From: JAAFIP01 sp031428975
Lineage (GTDB): Bacteria > Pseudomonadota > Gammaproteobacteria > Burkholderiales > Burkholderiaceae_C
Assembly: GCA_031428975.1 (NCBI GenBank)
Contig: JANOYR010000211.1
Span: 1 to 29,744, forward strand
Length of the DNA stretch: 29,744 nt
Reading direction: 5' to 3'
The notes under the pieces were generated by a model. The model was given only the letters and a program-made list of their open reading frames with translations, did no database searches and was not told the origin of the DNA. Positions 6,835-14,899 of this stretch are shown piece by piece (the stretch's first letter is position 1; every line of letters begins with the position of its first letter). Made by a program: the position numbers and the translations under genes.

Positions 6835-7796
6835 AAAACATAACTATCGTCACACCTTGTTACAACGAAGAAAATAATATTGAAGAAGTTTACCGGCAGG
6901 CGCGTGAGGTTTTTGAATCAATCCAAGGTGTGACATATTCGCATTTATTCATTGATAACTGCTCGACTGATCGAACGCCCCAACTGCTACGCAAGTTGGC
7001 GAAAGAAGATCCAAATGTCAAAGTAATATTTAACGCACGTAACTTTGGACATATTCGTTCACCTTACTATGGTCTGTTACAAGCCAGTGGTGACGCGGCG
7101 ATCCTGTTGGTTGCAGATTTACAAGACCCTCCAGAGCTTATGCGAGACTTCGTAACACGTTGGCAAGATGGCGCAAAAATCGTAGTCGGCGTTAAACCAA
7201 CGTCTGAAGAGTCGGCACTCATGTTCGCTATTCGTCGTGTGTATTACCGTTTGGCTACCGGCATAGCGAATGTTAAATTAATTCAAAATTTCACAGGCTT
7301 TGGTTTATATGACCGTCAAGTACTGGAAGTGTTGCGCCAGATAGATGACCCTTATCCGTACTTTCGAGGGTTGATATCGGAGGTGGGGTTTGATCCAGTT
7401 GAGTTGCCCTACAATCAGCCGCGTCGTACACGGGGTGTAACTAAAAATAACTTTTACACACTCTACGACATAGCCATGCTTGGCATTACGTCCCACTCGA
7501 GAGTTCCATTACGCGTAGCAACTATCGCTGGATTTATTCTCTCTGGCCTGAGCTTGCTGATTTCTCTGCTTTACCTGATACTTAAGTTAGTGTTTTGGAA
7601 CTCGTTTTCGTTAGGCACTGCTCCAATGGTTATTGGTGTTTTCTTTTTTGCATCAGTCCAGCTTTTTTTCATTGGATTACTGGGTGAGTACGTAGGTGCA
7701 ATTTTGACTCAGGTAATGAAACGTCCGCTTGTGATTGAAAGAGAAAGATTGAACTTCGAGAACAAGAGTCCTCATCAAATGGCAATCACGGAATAA
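6831..7796 (+). CDS. GtrB/DPM1-like family 2 glycosyltransferase with C-terminal membrane anchor
   Basis: A 321-residue enzyme with an N-terminal GT2 domain beginning MKNITIVTPCYNEENNIEEVY, a sugar-nucleotide/metal motif DLQDPPE around D96, and two C-terminal membrane helices (about 229-252 and 265-287) followed by LLGEYVGAILTQVMKRP. This layout is that of GtrB, ArnC and dolichyl-phosphate mannose synthase relatives, which load a sugar onto undecaprenyl phosphate at the inner face of the cytoplasmic membrane. The open frame extends upstream into gtrA, but the ATG overlapping the gtrA stop is the evident start. Its 3' end overlaps the converging membrane-protein gene by 11 bases. The donor sugar is unknown. 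A product of the neighbouring CDP-dideoxysugar or transketolase enzymes is an attractive inference. Confidence 0.9.
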   Translation: MKNITIVTPCYNEENNIEEVYRQAREVFESIQGVTYSHLFIDNCSTDRTPQLLRKLAKEDPNVKVIFNARNFGHIRSPYYGLLQASGDAAILLVADLQDPPELMRDFVTRWQDGAKIVVGVKPTSEESALMFAIRRVYYRLATGIANVKLIQNFTGFGLYDRQVLEVLRQIDDPYPYFRGLISEVGFDPVELPYNQPRRTRGVTKNNFYTLYDIAMLGITSHSRVPLRVATIAGFILSGLSLLISLLYLILKLVFWNSFSLGTAPMVIGVFFFASVQLFFIGLLGEYVGAILTQVMKRPLVIERERLNFENKSPHQMAITE

Positions 7797-9480
7797 TTTT
7801 TTTACCAGGCGTCGGATTGGGCAGCTCATAGGCCGGCTCGCATCCTGAATGTGTCACAGTGACCACGGCAGGATCAACTAAATCAAATGATAATCCAGCA
7901 AATGTCACCCCAAACCAGGATGGTTGAGGTAGTTGTGCTTCATATTTACTAAAGCATTTTTCCCCAGGAAAATTTGACATGGCATTAAAGTTCTGCATCA
8001 TTGGTGTATCTAGCAGACCAGTATCTTTAAGATAGGCATGATAAGCCCATTGCATGTCTGCCAAATGTACAGGCACGGAGTGAAACATGGCGTAGTAGTC
8101 AGATCGACCCCATGCTTGGCGCAAAATCACACCAGCAGCGTTAGTCCATATTAGATAGTCTGTAACTGGTTTGTAGTGGACCTCTATAATCCCAGCGGGA
8201 GCTGCAGGCAACATCTTGAACGCTTTTAACAAACTCAACTCAGTGTATTGATGCTCTAGTTTGTTGTAATAAGCCGGTAACGTCCAACTCATAAACAAAA
8301 AAACTAATACTAGAAACTGTGACACAGGTCGTCTCATGCGCGGTGTTGTAGAGAGCAAATTGAAAACCAAGCTAGCGACTTGCCAGCTTAGAAGCGCGAT
8401 GCTTATAGAGTACAAAAAACCGTGTCGCCCCGATGTATTCGCCCAAGTAGGCGCAAACCATCCCGTATGGGCAGCACGTAAAACCTGTTCTGTAACGCCG
8501 TCGCCAAGGGAGCGCAAGGTAAATAAAGGTGGCCCTTTTCCTACCATTACATATGGGAAAGCGGCGGCTATACAAAGAAAAAAGCATACCAACAGTGGTT
8601 GCCAGTTAGCATAGTTTTTCAATGCGATTTTGTCAATTTTGAAACCACCTTGAGAAAAAAAGGCTGCAAGTGTAGCCAGCAATAGAGCAGTAAGTGGTAT
8701 GACTCCCCAAGTCAAGAACATCAGTGTGGCCTTGACTATACGCCGCAAATCATCTGAGTTAAGAGGGTTTAATAGCAGGTTGTGCTCGGTAAAAATCAGC
8801 TTGGGTGGCGACAGAAGACGCATTGACGCATACACGGTCACAGCAGTTGCAATCAAAATGCCTAACCAAATCAATTTTGATTTGCGATATTGAGAAAAAC
8901 GGAGCATGAAGACTAACTCTAATGCTACAGACATGACTAAGTTAGAAGCAAGTTGGAATGACAGCGCCAGCAGCACTAAACCTACCCAACGAAATTTAGT
9001 ATCAAGAGAGCGAAACAGTCTGTGCCCTATGAATACTAACCAAACACAAAGCAATATCGGGGCTATGGTGGTAGAAACCAATGTATAAAAGCTCGGAGAA
9101 ACGACACATAAAAGTGCCATCAATCGGCTTTCACGCTCGCTGACCGAAAAAAGTGCACGGCCAAGTTGTACCAGTTCAAAATACAAGCCTAGTACCAGAG
9201 CAACGACTAGCATTTTGATGATGAAAAGAATAGGAGCTGAAAAACCTACCGCCATCAGATTGCAAATTTTATAAAATGCAACAGCCAAAGGCCAATTAGC
9301 GTTCGTTGTCCAGTAATACAGACCATCAAAACTTCCGAGCATTTCAGCGTGAGTGGTCGATGCACCATCAAACATGTTACGTGTTACCAGTAACAATGGA
9401 CAAATGACCAACAGTAAGGTAATTGCGCCTAGAAATCGCTCGGTAGCAGATATCTGCGCTGATGCGGTGGACGCAAGCAT
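7786..9480 (-). CDS. Polytopic membrane protein, possible GT-C-type (Gtr-like) glycosyltransferase
   Basis: A 564-residue protein with roughly ten or more hydrophobic segments spread over residues 15-400 and a soluble C-terminal part of about 160 residues. After the first helix (about 18-33) comes an acidic loop with D38, E46 and D52 (FDGASTTHAEMLGSFDGLYY). In GT-C enzymes such as the type-specific Gtr proteins and PMT-like transferases an acidic residue in this first outer loop is catalytic. I do not recognise a specific family. It is the last gene of the rfbFGH operon, seven bases after the flavoprotein gene, and converges on the gtrA/gtrB-like pair. It could be the enzyme that moves the flipped sugar onto a polysaccharide. 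A polymerase or an unrelated membrane protein is also possible. Confidence 0.72.
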   Translation of the reverse strand: MLASTASAQISATERFLGAITLLLVICPLLLVTRNMFDGASTTHAEMLGSFDGLYYWTTNANWPLAVAFYKICNLMAVGFSAPILFIIKMLVVALVLGLYFELVQLGRALFSVSERESRLMALLCVVSPSFYTLVSTTIAPILLCVWLVFIGHRLFRSLDTKFRWVGLVLLALSFQLASNLVMSVALELVFMLRFSQYRKSKLIWLGILIATAVTVYASMRLLSPPKLIFTEHNLLLNPLNSDDLRRIVKATLMFLTWGVIPLTALLLATLAAFFSQGGFKIDKIALKNYANWQPLLVCFFLCIAAAFPYVMVGKGPPLFTLRSLGDGVTEQVLRAAHTGWFAPTWANTSGRHGFLYSISIALLSWQVASLVFNLLSTTPRMRRPVSQFLVLVFLFMSWTLPAYYNKLEHQYTELSLLKAFKMLPAAPAGIIEVHYKPVTDYLIWTNAAGVILRQAWGRSDYYAMFHSVPVHLADMQWAYHAYLKDTGLLDTPMMQNFNAMSNFPGEKCFSKYEAQLPQPSWFGVTFAGLSFDLVDPAVVTVTHSGCEPAYELPNPTPGKKIIP

Positions 9481-9487
9481 CTGAAAC

Positions 9488-10522
9488 TTAAACCAAAGTT
9501 TGCGTCATAGAGACGTCAAATTCTGTCAAAGCTTGACCAGATGCCATGCGCGAAACCATATCTGGATTCGCAATTAAGCGACGCCCCCAAGTAACAGCAT
9601 CAAGCCAACCATTGGCGATCTCGTCTTGTGCCTGTTGTTGCGTTAAAGAAGCGCCACCAATCAACAAATGAGGCCATTCTTTTCTAATCTGCCGAAGCAC
9701 ACGTCCTGATGTTTGGTAATAGTCGGCATTTGCACAGCTAATGTCAAGCATACAGACACCAAGTTGGCGCATTGAGGCGACTAGGTGTGTAAGCATGGCA
9801 TCCAAATCATTCCAATCATACAGCCCATTCATCATTCGCGAAGGTGACAAGCGAACCATGACTTTTGCCGCACCGACTTCACGCACAATGCGATCAATGA
9901 GTTCTAAAGTGAACCTGCAGCGATTTTCGATTGACCCGCCGTATGCGTCCGTTCGATCGTTAACACGAGAGTCTAAAAACTGATCGCAAATGTATCCGTG
10001 GCCACAATGCAGTTGAACAGCATCAAACCCAGCATCGATTGCTAGTGATGCAGACTGCGCAAACTGACTGTGAATTTCTTGAATTCCATGTGCATCTAAA
10101 GCCTCTGGTATTCCAAAGGGTTTGCCGTTTTGACGGTTCATGCCAGCTGCTTGAGCTGTCGTAGAGCTTAATGGAGCGTGCCCCCCAGTGAAATCCGCAT
10201 GAGAAATACGTCCGCAATGCCAAAGCTGGCATACCATCCGCGTATTTGCAGCGTGCACGCGCTGCAGTACCGGCTTCCAGCTTTCCGCCTGCTCTTTAGT
10301 TTGCATGTGCGGAACGTTGTTATAGCCATCACCTCGTGGATCAACAATTACTCCTTCGGTCAAAATAAGTGCCACGCCATCCTCTGCGCGCCGACCATAA
10401 TACTTAGCCATGTCTAACGTTGCTAGATGACCTGCTGCGGCAAAGCCGCGTGTCATGGCAGACATGACTACACGGTTCTTCAGGATACCTAGTGATCCAG
10501 AATTAAAAGGTTGGAGTAGCAT
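9488..10522 (-). CDS. Old Yellow Enzyme family FMN oxidoreductase
   Basis: A 344-residue TIM-barrel flavoprotein of the OYE (NADH:flavin oxidoreductase) family. Family signatures are QLWHCGR near 99-105, the substrate-anion pair H172 and H175 with Y177 in LHCGHGYICDQFLDSRVNDRTDAYGGS, the following ENRCRFTLELIDRIV, and VMVRLSP. The length matches single-domain enzymes. The [4Fe-4S] and FAD domains of 2,4-dienoyl-CoA reductases are absent. OYE enzymes reduce activated C=C bonds with NAD(P)H. Its start overlaps the upstream RmlD-like gene by 20 bases and its end is seven bases from the membrane protein, so it is firmly inside the sugar operon. Its role there is unknown: it could reduce an unsaturated or keto sugar intermediate or act in electron supply. 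Confidence 0.88.
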   Translation of the reverse strand: MLLQPFNSGSLGILKNRVVMSAMTRGFAAAGHLATLDMAKYYGRRAEDGVALILTEGVIVDPRGDGYNNVPHMQTKEQAESWKPVLQRVHAANTRMVCQLWHCGRISHADFTGGHAPLSSTTAQAAGMNRQNGKPFGIPEALDAHGIQEIHSQFAQSASLAIDAGFDAVQLHCGHGYICDQFLDSRVNDRTDAYGGSIENRCRFTLELIDRIVREVGAAKVMVRLSPSRMMNGLYDWNDLDAMLTHLVASMRQLGVCMLDISCANADYYQTSGRVLRQIRKEWPHLLIGGASLTQQQAQDEIANGWLDAVTWGRRLIANPDMVSRMASGQALTEFDVSMTQTLV

Positions 10523-11426
10523 CTTGACGAAATTCCTGAAACATGTTTTGAAAATAAGCTTGTGCTAAGTATTCCGATAATGAATCGCGCCAATTTCTTT
10601 GTTTGTCTAAGCCCTCTTCGCGCAACCTACGATTATCCATTTTCGCTCTCCACGGCCGCTTTGCAGTGTCTGTACGATCGATCGTCGATGCACTTGCTGG
10701 CTCTATAGATATACGATGTTCTACGCCCAGTAGTTCTACGCAAGCACGCGCAAGTTGCAGAAAACTTGCCTCTCCATGACTAGCCATGTTGTAGATTCCA
10801 TTTTTTGACATTAGAAGTAGCCCAAGGCTATTTTTGGCCAAGTCGACCGTATAAGTGGGCTGCCAGACCCTTTCTCCAACTGCATACGAGCTAACACCTT
10901 CTTTGATTAGGTGGTACAGATGGGGTATGAATTTGCCAACAAAATTCTTATCTGCCACATCACCGCCAAAAAACCCCCCCATACGAACAACCAGTGCAGT
11001 CGGTACTTTCGCGATTAACTCCTGTTCCGCTTGCCACTTACATCGACCGTAAACAGAAAGCGGAGCCGGTTGCGTACTTTCTGTAATCGTTTCATGCGCA
11101 CCGTTGAATATTAAAAATGATTGCGGATACAGTATACGTGCACCTGAACGATACGCGAGTTCCGCAATATTGCGCGTACCCTCAACCTGTATCTGTTCAC
11201 AAACTCTAGGATGAGTCTCACAAAAATCAGCATTAACATTGGCCGCACAGTGAATGATGTAGTCCGAAGAATCAATATCTACTGCTAGGACTTGGCTGCT
11301 ATCACATACATCCAGTTTGTCGCGTCCCATACTCAGCAATTCCATGTTTGGATGGTGCAATGCAATAGTTTCGCTGTACGCTCTCCCAAGCATGCCATTT
11401 GCACCAGTCACAAGAATCTTAGGCAT
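10503..11426 (-). CDS. RmlD-like sugar-nucleotide reductase/epimerase (SDR family)
   Basis: A 307-residue extended SDR protein of the RmlD substrate-binding group. The dinucleotide motif TGANGMLG lies at 7-14, IIHCAANVNADFCE at about 57-70, and the catalytic pair Y126 and K130 in SVYGRCKWQAEQ. dTDP-4-keto-rhamnose reductases and related NDP-4-ketohexose reductases have this build. In this operon, downstream of rfbFGH, it probably reduces a keto group of the CDP-dideoxysugar or of a branched derivative. The start is the ATG at 11426. The 3' end overlaps the flavoprotein gene by 20 bases. Which keto group and which stereochemistry are involved cannot be told from the sequence. Confidence 0.85.
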   Translation of the reverse strand: MPKILVTGANGMLGRAYSETIALHHPNMELLSMGRDKLDVCDSSQVLAVDIDSSDYIIHCAANVNADFCETHPRVCEQIQVEGTRNIAELAYRSGARILYPQSFLIFNGAHETITESTQPAPLSVYGRCKWQAEQELIAKVPTALVVRMGGFFGGDVADKNFVGKFIPHLYHLIKEGVSSYAVGERVWQPTYTVDLAKNSLGLLLMSKNGIYNMASHGEASFLQLARACVELLGVEHRISIEPASASTIDRTDTAKRPWRAKMDNRRLREEGLDKQRNWRDSLSEYLAQAYFQNMFQEFRQDATPTF

Positions 11427-11476
11427 AGTTTTTGTTGCAAAAATAACGTTTTAATGGCACAAGATACTAAAGTCTT

Positions 11477-12409
11477 TTAATTTTGACTTGTCAGACAAAG
11501 TCGCATCTCGTTGACAACAGTATCCAGCGAGCAATACCTTGGTTGGTAACCAAACTGGGCACCACATTTACTTATTGAATAGTAATGCGGTTTTTGACCA
11601 GTCGCTAATGCATCTGGATAGCTTTGGGTAATTGAATAATCCAAACTGAATTCAGAGTGCAATTTTTCTAGTAAAGTTATTTTGTCGACTGGTGCTCGGC
11701 TGTAACAGTCAAACGCAAGGTTGTTGGGTTGACTACTCAGCAATGCTTGTATCAATTGATAAAAATCATAGGGATCGATGTAATCTCTCACCATATGGGC
11801 ACTACCGGTCGTTAGTGTTTTTTTGTCTCGCAAAGCACGTACTATTTCACACATTAAAAAACTAGCATCCATATCTTGAGTATGCGAGAAGTAATTGAAA
11901 ATACGTAAGTCAATTATGTGCAAATGCGGCAGTGCTCGGTGTCTACATTCGGCATGCAACTTAGCAATACTGTACCAATCCGATAGTTGGATTTGATTGA
12001 TTGGCACGATTGAATGGCTTTTTTCATGCGCAGGTTGTTCAAAAATTGAGCCGTATACAGCACCACTGCTCATAAATATATACCGGCAATTGGGATGCCT
12101 AGCGATATAACGCATGGCCAAATCATCGTACTCGCAAGTAATGTTAAAAACCGCAGCGCCTAAAATTTTTGCACTTACTGGATTTCCGATTCCTACAAAA
12201 TTTAAAATTGCATCGAAAAAATCATCTTTTTCAAATTGCTCAAAGCTATGACTCAAATGACGCGAAGACAAATCCACGGATGCAAGCCATAGATTTACTA
12301 AATCGGGTTGCCTTGCAAACAAAACCAGTTCAGAATTGGAGTAGCAAGACAAAGAAAGAACTAAATCTTTAGCTATTTGACTAGTAGCGCCAAGGATTGC
12401 AATACGCAT
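11477..12409 (-). CDS. NAD(P)-dependent sugar-nucleotide epimerase/reductase (SDR family)
   Basis: A 310-residue extended SDR with N-terminal GATSQIA (7-13) as a divergent Rossmann motif, a serine in FMSSGAVYG (about S115) and the Y146-x3-K150 pair in DWYSIAKLHAECR. The FNYFSHTQDMDASFLMCEIVRAL and MVRDYIDPYDFYQLI segments are typical of the sugar nucleotide branch. Being the first gene after rfbH, it is a candidate for a CDP-4-keto-3,6-dideoxyhexose 4-reductase (abequose/paratose synthase type) or for a modified counterpart acting on a branched sugar. Base composition is conspicuously AT-rich. Gaps of 82 and 50 bases separate it from the genes on either side, with no terminator seen. Confidence 0.85.
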   Translation of the reverse strand: MRIAILGATSQIAKDLVLSLSCYSNSELVLFARQPDLVNLWLASVDLSSRHLSHSFEQFEKDDFFDAILNFVGIGNPVSAKILGAAVFNITCEYDDLAMRYIARHPNCRYIFMSSGAVYGSIFEQPAHEKSHSIVPINQIQLSDWYSIAKLHAECRHRALPHLHIIDLRIFNYFSHTQDMDASFLMCEIVRALRDKKTLTTGSAHMVRDYIDPYDFYQLIQALLSSQPNNLAFDCYSRAPVDKITLLEKLHSEFSLDYSITQSYPDALATGQKPHYYSISKCGAQFGYQPRYCSLDTVVNEMRLCLTSQN

Positions 12410-12491
12410 AGTTTAAAAAAATAGGGACACATAGGTCGTTCGAAGAAGTTGTCTTGAAAACGTGATTGCAGAGTGCCAAATGACGTAACGC

Positions 12492-13817
12492 CTAAAAGTT
12501 AACACCTAAATATGTTTCGATACTTTGGGCCGCGAATTCCATCATTGGTACTGTTAATGCAGGTTGTACACCAATCCAAAAGGTGTTATTCATAATATTG
12601 TCTGTATTTTTAAGGTCTCCGCTGATACGGTATATTGCATCAGCCATATATGGCTGTCGCGTCAAATTTCCAGCAAACAGCAAGCGAGAACCAATTTTCT
12701 TTTGATCCAGATATGTCAACAAATCTAATCTGGTAACTGGACAGTTTTCTTTAAGCGTAATTGGAAAACCAAACCATGAAGGATCAGAGTGTTCGGTCGC
12801 AACTGGCAGTTGCAAAAACTCCGAGCAGTCCTGAAGGCGGTTTTTAAGAAAAGCAAAATTGTCTTTACGGGCCTTAATGAACTGATGCGCTTTGTCAAGT
12901 TGCGCCAATCCACATGCTGCCTGCATGTCCGTAATTTTAAGGTTGTAGCCTGAGTGGCTATAGGTATATTTGTGATCGTAACCTTTGGGTAAATCACCAA
13001 GCTTCCAGCAAAATCGTTGCCCGCAGGTATTGTCTTTGCCTGGGGGGCAATAACAATCACGACCCCAATCACGAAAACTCTCTGCAATACTTTTCAGCTC
13101 GTCGTGCTTCGTAAATACAGCCCCTCCTTCTCCCATCGTGATGTGATGCGCAGGATAGAAACTCAAAGTGGCGATATCACCAAAAGTCCCCACCATTTGC
13201 CCGCGGTATGTGGTGCCTAGCGCATCGCAGCAATCCTCAACAAGCCACAGATTATATTTTTTACATAATGCTGTCACTACGTCTAAATTGAATGGATTAC
13301 CTAAGCTATGCGCCAGCATGATTGCTTTTGTTTTGGGGCTGATTGCAGCCTCGATCATATTTGCGTCAATATTGTGAGTTAAAGGATCAACGTCTACAAA
13401 TACAGGTACGGCTCCGTATTGCAAAATTGGGTTCACTGTGGTTGGGAAGCCTGCCGCCACGCCGATAACTTCATCGCCGCGTTGAATCGCACGGGAACCC
13501 AATTTAGGAGAGGTTAATGTGTTGAAAGCTACCAAATTTGCCGATGAGCCAGAGTTAACGGTTATTAAATGCTTTATTCCTATGAAGTTAGCCAATTTCT
13601 TCTCAAATTCATCATTAAAGCGGCCAGTCGTTAGCCAGCCATCTAAAGATGCGTCAACCATATTCTTCAACTCTTGCGCTGCTATTACCTTGCCAGAAGG
13701 TGGTATAGCTGTAAGTCCTGCAAGAAAAGGAACGGGGGCGAAAGCCGCATCCGCATACTCTTGCACCAGAGCAGCAATTTGTAGTCGTAATGTTTGTGTT
13801 TTTACGTTTTGAATCAT
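12492..13817 (-). CDS. rfbH: CDP-4-keto-6-deoxyglucose-3-dehydrase (E1, lipopolysaccharide biosynthesis RfbH)
   Basis: A 441-residue PMP/[2Fe-2S] enzyme of the DegT/DnrJ/EryC1 fold that removes the C3 hydroxyl from CDP-4-keto-6-deoxyglucose. The diagnostic features of E1 are all present. In SFYPAHHITMGEGG, H224 takes the place of the usual PLP lysine. The iron-sulfur motif C-x57-C-x-C-x7-C is matched exactly by C197, C255, C257 and C265. The long insert WKLGDLPKGYDHKYTYSHSGYNLKITDMQAACG is typical of RfbH/AscC/DdhC. The ATG at 13817 overlaps the rfbG stop by four bases (ATGA), showing translational coupling. E1 normally works with the flavin/iron-sulfur reductase E3 (RfbI/AscD), which is not encoded in this window. 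Confidence 0.96.
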   Translation of the reverse strand: MIQNVKTQTLRLQIAALVQEYADAAFAPVPFLAGLTAIPPSGKVIAAQELKNMVDASLDGWLTTGRFNDEFEKKLANFIGIKHLITVNSGSSANLVAFNTLTSPKLGSRAIQRGDEVIGVAAGFPTTVNPILQYGAVPVFVDVDPLTHNIDANMIEAAISPKTKAIMLAHSLGNPFNLDVVTALCKKYNLWLVEDCCDALGTTYRGQMVGTFGDIATLSFYPAHHITMGEGGAVFTKHDELKSIAESFRDWGRDCYCPPGKDNTCGQRFCWKLGDLPKGYDHKYTYSHSGYNLKITDMQAACGLAQLDKAHQFIKARKDNFAFLKNRLQDCSEFLQLPVATEHSDPSWFGFPITLKENCPVTRLDLLTYLDQKKIGSRLLFAGNLTRQPYMADAIYRISGDLKNTDNIMNNTFWIGVQPALTVPMMEFAAQSIETYLGVNF

Positions 13818-14899
13818 TTAATTTGTTTGAATACTAGATCTTGATAAGTTTGAATTTGCAATAATGTGAACTGGCGCATATCTGCACCGCTGATTTTTTG
13901 CTTGGTCCAATCAACAACTAACTCTAATGCGGCGTCTAGACGGAGTTTTGGCTGCCAGTCTATGCGTGCGCGAGCTTTGGATATGTCGAGTTTGAGATAA
14001 GTTGCTTCATGCGGTTGATGCAAAATTTCGATTTTCCAAGTCGGGTTGCACCCCCATAATTTAGCAAGTTTACTTACCAACTCATTAACGGGCATTGCAT
14101 CGTCATCAGTAGGACCAAAATTCCATGCCTCAGCAAAACTCGAACCGTGCGTGCACAGTAGCTCCGCCAAGCTGAGATATCCGCGTAAGGGTTCTAGCAC
14201 GTGCTGCCAAGGACGAATGGCTGTGGGATTACGTATTAACAATTCTTTCTTGTGCTCAAATGCATTCAGAATATCTGGGACTAACCGATCCGAGGCCCAA
14301 TCACCTCCTCCAATTACATTACCAGCACGCGCAGTAGCCAATGCAACACCATGCTTGGAATGTGTCGCAGAGTTAAAAAACGAAGCCCTATATGACGCAC
14401 TTACCAGTTCAGCGCACGCTTTGCTATTACTGTATGGATCGTATCCTCCCATTGGCTCATTTTCACGATAGCCCCAATGCCATTCTTGGTTTTCGTAGCA
14501 CTTATCTGTGGTTACAACAACTACGGCTCGAACGCTGGGTGTCTTTCGCACAACCTCCAACAGATTAACTGTACCCATTACATTCGTAGCAAATGTTTCA
14601 ACTGGATTTAAATATGATTTACGAACCAAGGACTGTGCTGCCATATGGATCACAATTTCTGGTTGGTGGGTTGCGCATACATTTTGCAAATGCGGTAGAT
14701 CAAGAATGTCGCCGTTTGTATGGTGCATGCCATTACTTACCTGTGCTATATCAAATAAGCTTGGTTTTGTCGGTGGAGCTAAAGAGTAGCCCACAACACT
14801 AGCGCCGAGCTGTTGCAACCACAGAGATAACCAGCTGCCTTTGAACCCAGTGTGACCAGTTAGCAATACCGACTTATTTTTCCAAAATGCAGGATTCAT
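13814..14899 (-). CDS. rfbG: CDP-glucose 4,6-dehydratase
   Basis: A 361-residue SDR dehydratase that converts CDP-glucose to CDP-4-keto-6-deoxyglucose. The NAD-binding motif TGHTGFKG is at 14-21, the catalytic TDK at 131-133, and Y156 with K160 in YDPYSNSKACAELV. GNVIGGGDWASDRLVPDIL and RPWQHVLEPLRGYL are hallmark blocks of RfbG. Two further in-frame starts exist upstream, the farthest at 14935. The ATG at 14899 is chosen because it gives the usual family length and an ATGA overlap with the rfbF stop. The enzyme is the second step of the CDP-3,6-dideoxyhexose pathway and sits in the canonical F-G-H order. Confidence 0.96.
   Translation of the reverse strand: MNPAFWKNKSVLLTGHTGFKGSWLSLWLQQLGASVVGYSLAPPTKPSLFDIAQVSNGMHHTNGDILDLPHLQNVCATHQPEIVIHMAAQSLVRKSYLNPVETFATNVMGTVNLLEVVRKTPSVRAVVVVTTDKCYENQEWHWGYRENEPMGGYDPYSNSKACAELVSASYRASFFNSATHSKHGVALATARAGNVIGGGDWASDRLVPDILNAFEHKKELLIRNPTAIRPWQHVLEPLRGYLSLAELLCTHGSSFAEAWNFGPTDDDAMPVNELVSKLAKLWGCNPTWKIEILHQPHEATYLKLDISKARARIDWQPKLRLDAALELVVDWTKQKISGADMRQFTLLQIQTYQDLVFKQIK

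Noticed and set aside
7731..7789. GTGATTG and CAATCAC inverted repeat before a T run at the end of the glycosyltransferase gene
   Set aside because: The arms are 45 bases apart and coding constraints explain them. This is not a terminator.
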